Positions 58,238-64,000 of a stretch of DNA of 64,000 bases are shown here, in pieces. The notes below the pieces were generated by a model that saw nothing but the letters and a program-made list of their open reading frames with translations, was not told where the DNA came from and made no database searches. The stretch's first letter is position 1; each line of letters begins with the position of its first letter. The position numbers and the translations under genes were made by a program. Source of the stretch: Piezodorus guildinii (taxonomy: Eukaryota > Arthropoda > Insecta > Hemiptera > Pentatomidae); the NCBI GenBank assembly GCA_023052935.1, contig CM041292.1, forward strand, positions 147,064,439-147,128,438. Reading direction: 5' to 3'.

Positions 58238-59230
58238 TTTTTACTTTCACTTACTATATATAGTAAGGAAAAGTATTGCGATAGTGAAAATTTTTGAATT
58301 CCAGTTTTCAACGGAAATACACGTTTTAGGGTCCCCTGAGTCCAAATAACCAAGTCCCGCAAAAAGGTCTGTGTGTGTGTGTGTAACTCCCGGGCGAAAC
58401 GGTAAGTCCTATGAAACTAAAATTTCATATTTAAGATTACTATACGACCGAGATGTTACAAAAACTTTTTCATTGAATTCGGATAAACAGAAGAGCCACT
58501 TTATACCATCCATTTTGCACCTTTTTATGATTTTCTCAAAAACGGTTCCGACGAATTTGATTAAACTCGCTATATCGTAGTAAAATTTAATAGGCTTTAA
58601 CATCTTGTACGTTTCATTCTGATTAAAATGACAGGTCTTAAATGCCGATATTTTAAACTTGAGGTCTCATTTTGAGCCCTTGAAACTTGAAGTTTGGTGT
58701 GTTAGTGATAAAGCCACTGAATATTATTACAATTTCGTAAAAGTACATTAAATATTCATCTAAAATGCTTACTTTTTTCTGTAAAGTACCTTTAATTTTA
58801 TAGATTCTACAAAAATAACCATATTATCTTGTTACCACTGATGAAAAGCAGGTAAATATATAAATTGAATGAATTCGACACCCAACTAAAAAATGAAATA
58901 CTATTTTTTTAATGCAATTTATTGTTTTTGAACAGAAGAATAGTAATATACATGTGTAATATACCGTTGGAATGCTAAAGATTTTAGAAAAAAAAATCTT
59001 ATACACAAGCTCGTAAAAGTTAATAAATAGTAATGAAAAGCCGATAAAACTGACTGATGATTTTAGATAATAATATAATAGATTTTTCAATAAAACACAT
59101 GTTTCTATAGAAATTCAATTTAATTGATTCTTTAATTTTTTCACTAATTTTTATGTCTAACTGTATTTGAAAATTCTATAATCAATTTTTAAAACGGAGG
59201 TGTGTGAAAGTCGTGTGTTGCCCGTACCAG
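58238..59230 (+). repeat. Repeat B, complete copy, plus strand
   Basis: About 990 bp. It starts TTTTACTTTCACTTACTATA, has a (GT)n microsatellite at 58369-58384, and ends GTGTGTTGCCCGTACCAG. The start and the GTGTGAAAGTCGTG word near the end are inverted versions of one another (ACTTTCAC). It has no coding frame above 90 codons, so it is a non-autonomous repeat of unknown class. Confidence 0.85.
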
Positions 59231-59754
59231 ATTTTTCTTTATCTCTTTTGTGTTTTCCCCCTAAAATGTAGGATATTATTTTGTATATCAAAAATCTTGT
59301 TATTATGTAAGGTTTTTTTATTAATGTTAATTTATTCATTGAAATAAATAAAGAATTAAATGTAAGGTGCGGTCATATAAGAAACCGGTAAGAATAAGAT
59401 TTAATACAGTTTAATTTTGTACCGACATGCCTGAGTTTGCCTTTCTTAGGGCTAAGGAGATGATAATAATGTCTTATTTGTGTACTTGCTGTTTTATTTT
59501 ATACTCAAACATATCTATCATAACTAAAAAGAGAATGAATTATTTATTTTACTCATAATTTAAACTTTTTAATCATAAATATAAGGAATATGCGACCCAA
59601 AACATTATCAGATAACGGAAAAAATGTTTGGTCAAGATAAATAAGCAAAAACCATTCTGAAATTCTTTATTTACTGTCTGCGAGGTAACCATTATGTTCT
59701 TGATGGGGTATAAGAATATGTGTTTATCTGAATAATACGAAGGCTTCTAACTCT
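59231..59754 (+). repeat. Direct duplication in the HLH4C intron, second copy
   Basis: Starts right at the end of repeat B (ATTTTTCTTTATCTC). The insertion relative to the first copy lies near 59660-59705 and includes TTTACTGTCTGCGAGG. It ends about 220 bases before the HLH4C donor site at 59978. Confidence 0.85.
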
Positions 59755-59978
59755 AGTTTTTCATTGCGACGTTATACTTTTAGAATTATGACATTTCAGC
59801 GATTTTATTTAGAATCATCTCCTGATAGAGATATTATATTAGAACTCCAATCAAATATAAATAAAATAATAATAATTCAAAAAGTAATTTTTTTTTTCAC
59901 TTTTATAAATGTAGGTTATAAAATGTTATATTCATAATTTCACACCAGTCTCACAAATTAAATACAATTTATTTGTAC

Positions 59979-60064
59979 CTTTTTCTAACGAGGATGGGAG
60001 AGAAGTCCCTGTCCGGCCGCGGTGCTCCGATAGGAGGGAACATGTCTTCCATACACTCCATGTC
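59979..60064 (-). CDS. HLH4C: HLH4C upstream coding exon
   Basis: Bounded by TTTTTTCAG and AAAAAG|GTACAA, 86 bases, phase 0 in and 2 out. It encodes DMECMEDMFPPIGAPRPDRD and then FSPILVRK plus the AG of an Arg. The 2-base remainder fits the A that opens the bHLH exon, giving ...[19 protein letters not shown]. Phase fit, strand and position support one gene with a 5812-bp intron. The start could be the ATG at codon 2 or 5 of this exon, or lie further upstream; the acceptor implies at least one more (perhaps non-coding) exon beyond 60067. With the codon 2 start the protein would be 109 residues. A diverged donor (GTACAA) is the weak point. Confidence 0.7.
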
Positions 60065-60069
60065 CTGAA

Positions 60070-61245
60070 AAAAGTAAAGTAAATTATTTTAAAAAATAAA
60101 TAAAAAGAAAAAAAATATTATAACTATAATTTGCTTTGCTATTATTTTTATAAATACGTTTTAGTTTCGAACATTAACCATCTTTTGAACAAGTCAATTG
60201 CTAAATACGCAACATTAAATTATCATAACCTTCCTCTTCACCAATAACATATATTCATTAGTTTATGAGGTTACAAAAACTTTATATTAACTTGTACGAT
60301 TTATTTTATTGTCTGTTAACTTTTCTAAAATCTTGAGCTTTCCAACCAATCAATTTTTCCAGCTTTCCATCCAAAGTTCCATAATATACGTCTATATTAC
60401 TACTCATTTTTAGAAATATTTTTTAATGGCTTGGTAAAATAAATTTGCTTTTTCTCCCCTAAAGAAAAGGTAAATTGCAATGTATTTTATTTGTAAACCT
60501 TCGGGAAATAATGCACTCAATGATAATAAAAACCGTATTAAAATCCGTCCAGTGGTTTAGAAGAAGTTTGAGGAAAACCAAGAATCGAGGTATTATTTTA
60601 AATGTACAGAGATTAAAAAATAGTTTATTAAATTTGTAACATGAGCCGAAAAGGAAGTACTTAATAAACTTCGGTAAAACCTTTAGATTTTCGTTTCTGT
60701 TTTGCCTATAAATGTGGTTTAATTCATCAGAAGTATCAGCTAAAATTTCTTACATTTATAAAATATTCAAAAATTTTGCTTTTCCAACCAGCATCTACAG
60801 AATAGAAAACATACATGAATAGTTTCACAAAAGAGAAATATGAAGAATTTCCCCATAATTTTTCTTGAACTGCGTTTGCTGTAAATCTATAAAAATGTCT
60901 CTACTTATTGAAGCATAATTCGATTTCTATGCCCTAAAGGACAAGTCGTTATTTCCTATGTTTAGCTAATTTTTTCCGTCTACTCATCAGATATTTTAAA
61001 AGTTATTCAGCTGCTACATTTTCCTAATTCGCGTAAGAAATGTACAAATTTTTAGAGGTCCGTTTCGGTTTAGCTCGTGACTACCTAGACTCATAGCATT
61101 GAATCAAAAGAAGTTTTTTCTCTCGTCTTGATTTATGAGGAGCAACCAATAGGTAGGCAAGTTAGTGGAATTTCAAGACATGGGTTGGTATTTTCTTATA
61201 AGTTTATTGTAATTAATTAGTAATGAGACACAATGTCATGGTCAC
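60070..61245. other. AT-rich stretch with dispersed repeat fragments
   Basis: 60340-60430 carries repeat-B-like words (AAATCTTGAGCTTTCCAACC), and 60470-60580 matches 46550-46660. An upstream HLH4C exon might lie here or further right, but none could be recognised. Confidence 0.45.
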
Positions 61246-61251
61246 AAACCT

Positions 61252-61554
61252 AAAATCTGTTCCTCTACAATCCATGAAAGGTCTTGGGCTCAGTACGTAT
61301 AAAGATTCGTAATTTTTCTAGGCTAATGGCAGTGCAATGTGGTGATTAGGCCTCGATCACGCTTAGATCAAATTTTCCAAAATTTGGGTAGCCACTTTAA
61401 AGAGTTTGGGTCTGGCCCAGGAGTATCTCCTTACCCCAGGATCGACCTTAGGCCAAATGAACAGAATAAATAATATTCTGTCATAGCCGGGTTTTGAACC
61501 CAGGACATGGAGAACAGTGGCCAAGCGCTACATCTAGTAGACCACGCCGCTCCC
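61252..61554 (-). repeat. SINE-A copy
   Basis: The minus strand starts at GGGAGCGGCGTGGTCTACTA (box A region) and has GGGTTCAAAACCCGG as box B in a T-arm stem, then the family body ending in the GAAAGGTCTTGGGCTCAGTA block (plus-strand reading). Full length or nearly so, but the T-rich tail is missing. Confidence 0.85.
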
Positions 61555-61924
61555 TATGGTCTAAACAGAGTCAACTAAAGATCAAGTTCAACATAGAAAG
61601 AAGGGGTAAATATAGACCTGTATTTGCTAGTTGTTAAAAAGACATAATGATTTCAGTCGCGCCGGTATTTGAGGTAACCATAACTAGTAATATAGACCAG
61701 TAGCATTATTTTAGACACTAACCAAACATCAGACATTGGTTATGAGTTGACTTAGAAATTCACGGTTTTTACTTATGGGCTAGTCTATTCAAATTAAGTC
61801 GTGCTATGTTACCAGCCCTTACCTAAATGTTTTTCTTGATGTAGTATTGAGAGAAGTGTCATAAAAAATGCAAACAAGGGTTAAATATAGAAAGCGTTCA
61901 AAAAGCATTTTGTGACAAGGGGCA

Positions 61925-62312
61925 GCTGGAAGATAGGATATCCATTATTCTTTGATGATATGATGATAGATGCAGGCAATGACGGGGAACGTTTATAGTT
62001 GCCGATTCCTAAGGCAAAACACCCCTCGGCGACTGAATGCCATCACAAAAAAAGAGCATATGCCACGTCCTGCCCGAGAGTGATCGTATTAATACCCAAT
62101 CGGAGTGTCTCAATAATGCACAAATAACTCCCATTTCTATTCCCGCATCGTGTCACACTCGTCGCCTTTTCCTGCCTTCTATATCTAGTACGGGAATCAC
62201 AGATTTCCAGTATGTTCTGCCCTGTTATCATCAATAGGAATGTAACATATTGCTACCCGAACCTCCAATAAAAATAAATTACTTTAAAAAAACAAAAAAA
62301 AAAAAAAAAAAA
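61925..62312 (+). other. Poly(A)-ended retrosequence, unidentified
   Basis: A GC-richer block with open frames of 66 (plus) and 63 (minus) codons ends in AATAAAAATAAATTAC and an A-rich run at 62286-62312. The A run after a poly(A)-signal-like word suggests a reverse-transcribed copy, either a processed pseudogene or a LINE end. The encoded text is not recognised. Confidence 0.35.
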
Positions 62313-62319
62313 CAGTTGA

Positions 62320-64000
62320 CCTAATGTCCACTGCTAATAACTTTTATTCTGAAAGACTCATGCGAAACTTAAAGAATTGAACTATAAGGTCAGGTGACTT
62401 TTGAATTATCAAACATGGTTCCAGTATGAATTCCTTGAGACAATTGGCAATCATTGATTTAAGTTAAAAGACTTTACATCATTATTTCAGTATCCTATAT
62501 ATGCTTAACACTATACCATAAACATTTTGAGATAAATAAGTAAATTGGTTGTAATACTGCATTTCTTCTATCTTTCTTTCTTTTCTCAAGTGTCAAAATT
62601 AAAAAAAAAAAGTAGTAAAATAATAGTTAACTTATTATTAGACATAAAAAAGTGTAGTTGAAAACAAGAGAAGAAATTAGGAATATTAATAAATACCCTT
62701 TCTTCCGATATACGCTGTTCTTCTTCCCAAGCCACATTCAAATATATCCTTTTCCAACACATATTATTCCAAATAAACGCTTGTTGATTGTGGATTTTAA
62801 ATTAGATTTTTGATAAGAAGTACTCAATCATTATTATGTATGTATGAATCTCTCTCGTTTTTTTTCGGTTCGAAATTGGTTGTTTTTAACTTCACATTCT
62901 ATTTTTGTATTTAATTATTTTGTTTAATAAAGTCTTTTTTGCCTTTACTAACCTACTCCTCAGAGTCGTGGTCAATAACCGCGAAGGAAAAATATATAGA
63001 GGGAAAATATACAGGGTATCAGTGCCACTAATACACCCACGGATCGGTTAGCAAAGGCCATTGAGACCCTTTGACCCATTAGCATATATAAATATAGGAG
63101 CAGTTAGGAGAGGAGCAATGGACAGTGATTTGAATTGGAAAGCTATCAACGAGAGACTATGCTGTTAGGGTTGGTGTTGGGCATCTGTTCGCTACGGGTG
63201 CACCCCCCGTGAAATTGTCAGCTTAAATCAATTACTGCATCTTCAACCTCTACACCAGCTTAGGAGGGTATTACAAGATTTAGGATTTTTATTGGAGTCC
63301 CAAATAAAGGGGTAAGCATCCGATTGCTAACGGCACATCAATGGGTATTAATTATTAATGAATAAATAATGATTTCATCCGAATCTATACATAGAATAAA
63401 GAAGTAGCCAACATGTTCATTGTTTTGTTTTTTATCAACACTCTTTCCTCACTTTTCTCGGCCCGTATAAAGTTCTCTTAAGGTTTCTTTCTGTTCTGAA
63501 TAATGATTCCATGTTGGTAAATCCCATAGTATCCGCTCTATAGAGTATCAAAGGTTTTATAGTGTCCAACTTTGGCTTTCCTGAAAATATTTTATTTCAT
63601 TTATTTTCATTAACTCCGAACTAAAATCCTTAATTTGTCCAATTCTACTTTCCTGCTTCGTGTTACCTTGCATGTCTCTCATTGAAGTATTTAAAATATA
63701 AAATATTTTTTTTATATAATGTTAATACAAATAATGAATGACTGTTTCTGAGACTGTCACTGATCACAATATTTCACGTCAGACTTAGCCCTTATAAAAT
63801 CCGACTTTTCAAGACATCGAAGCAGATTATTCGCATTGTACATTTTTTGTGTTTTATATTTTCCAGTCCAACAATCATTATAAGCAGCTCATAAAATTTC
63901 AATGAATACTTCTAATTTCTATCTATTCAAAGTTATTTACTGGAAAGCAGTATGACAATTTTATGTGTATAGAATAGTGTGTAGTACTATACTGAGCTTA
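62320..64000. other. AT-rich right end, no gene recognised
   Basis: A moderately GC-rich part at 63020-63310 contains a C run (GCACCCCCCGTG) and a TATATAAATA word, but no domain, LTR pair or RNA gene could be recognised. The rest is AT-rich. Confidence 0.4.

Larger units (their letters stand above)
54167..59978 (-). other. HLH4C: HLH4C intron, 5812 bp, filled with repeats
   Basis: Between the two HLH4C exons lie a jockey scrap (54859-55289), an RTE fragment (55811-56509), a GC-rich island (57119-57480), a direct duplication (57761-58237 and 59231-59754) and a repeat B copy between the two halves. No conserved-looking enhancer could be singled out. Confidence 0.65.

Noticed and set aside
62880..63300. 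Possible LTR end (AATAAAG, then a TATATAAATA word)
   Set aside because: No second LTR copy, primer-binding site or gag/pol-like frame in the window.

Overview
The window looks like AT-rich insect nuclear DNA. Genes are split by introns with GT/AG borders, coding exons stand out as GC-richer islands, and the space between them is filled with decayed LINE-type (non-LTR) retrotransposons, tRNA-derived SINEs, a Tc1/mariner remnant, microsatellites and unclassified interspersed repeats. There is no sign of bacterial operons. The insect order cannot be fixed from the sequence.

Three host genes are supported, all on the minus strand. (1) 15697-16842: an R3HCC1L-type protein, intact in one exon of 381 codons. 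(2) 36624-45532: a four-exon MIC13/QIL1 (MICOS subunit) homologue whose exon phases all match; it has an unexpected cysteine-rich N-terminal half. (3) 53920 to at least 60064: an HLH4C/NHLH (HEN-type) neuronal bHLH factor, with the complete bHLH in its last exon and one in-phase upstream exon; its 5' end lies beyond the part I could resolve. These genes have unrelated jobs (a poorly known cytoplasmic or nuclear protein, mitochondrial cristae, neuronal transcription).

Layout: 1-1.7 kb AT-rich, nothing clear; 1.7-2.4 kb Tc1 remnants; 2.7-6.0 kb CR1/jockey-like LINE with another LINE nested in it; 6.8-8.3 kb RTE-like fragment; 9-15 kb repeats, SINEs and a 399-bp insertion with a hammerhead-like core; 15.5-16.9 kb R3HCC1L; 18.5-19.1 kb foldback with a 55-bp-arm hairpin; 19.8-24.7 kb SINE, jockey and CR1-like LINEs; 24.9-26.5 kb LINE fragment between 316-bp direct repeats; 27-29 kb I-like LINE with RNase H; 30.8-33.1 kb interspersed repeat split by a LINE; 35.2-36 kb degenerate tandem repeat; 36.6-45.5 kb MIC13 gene with jockey, RTE, SINE and repeat insertions in its introns; 47.0-50.9 kb jockey scrap and a full-length RTE element; 53.9-60.1 kb HLH4C with a 5.8-kb repeat-filled intron; 60.1-64 kb AT-rich with one SINE and one poly(A)-ended retrosequence.

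Many insertions can be delimited to the base by target-site duplications of 8-15 bp. This gives a nested history and shows that the RTE, jockey and CCHC-tailed LINE families have all moved here by target-primed reverse transcription. No CRISPR, rRNA or functional tRNA gene was seen.
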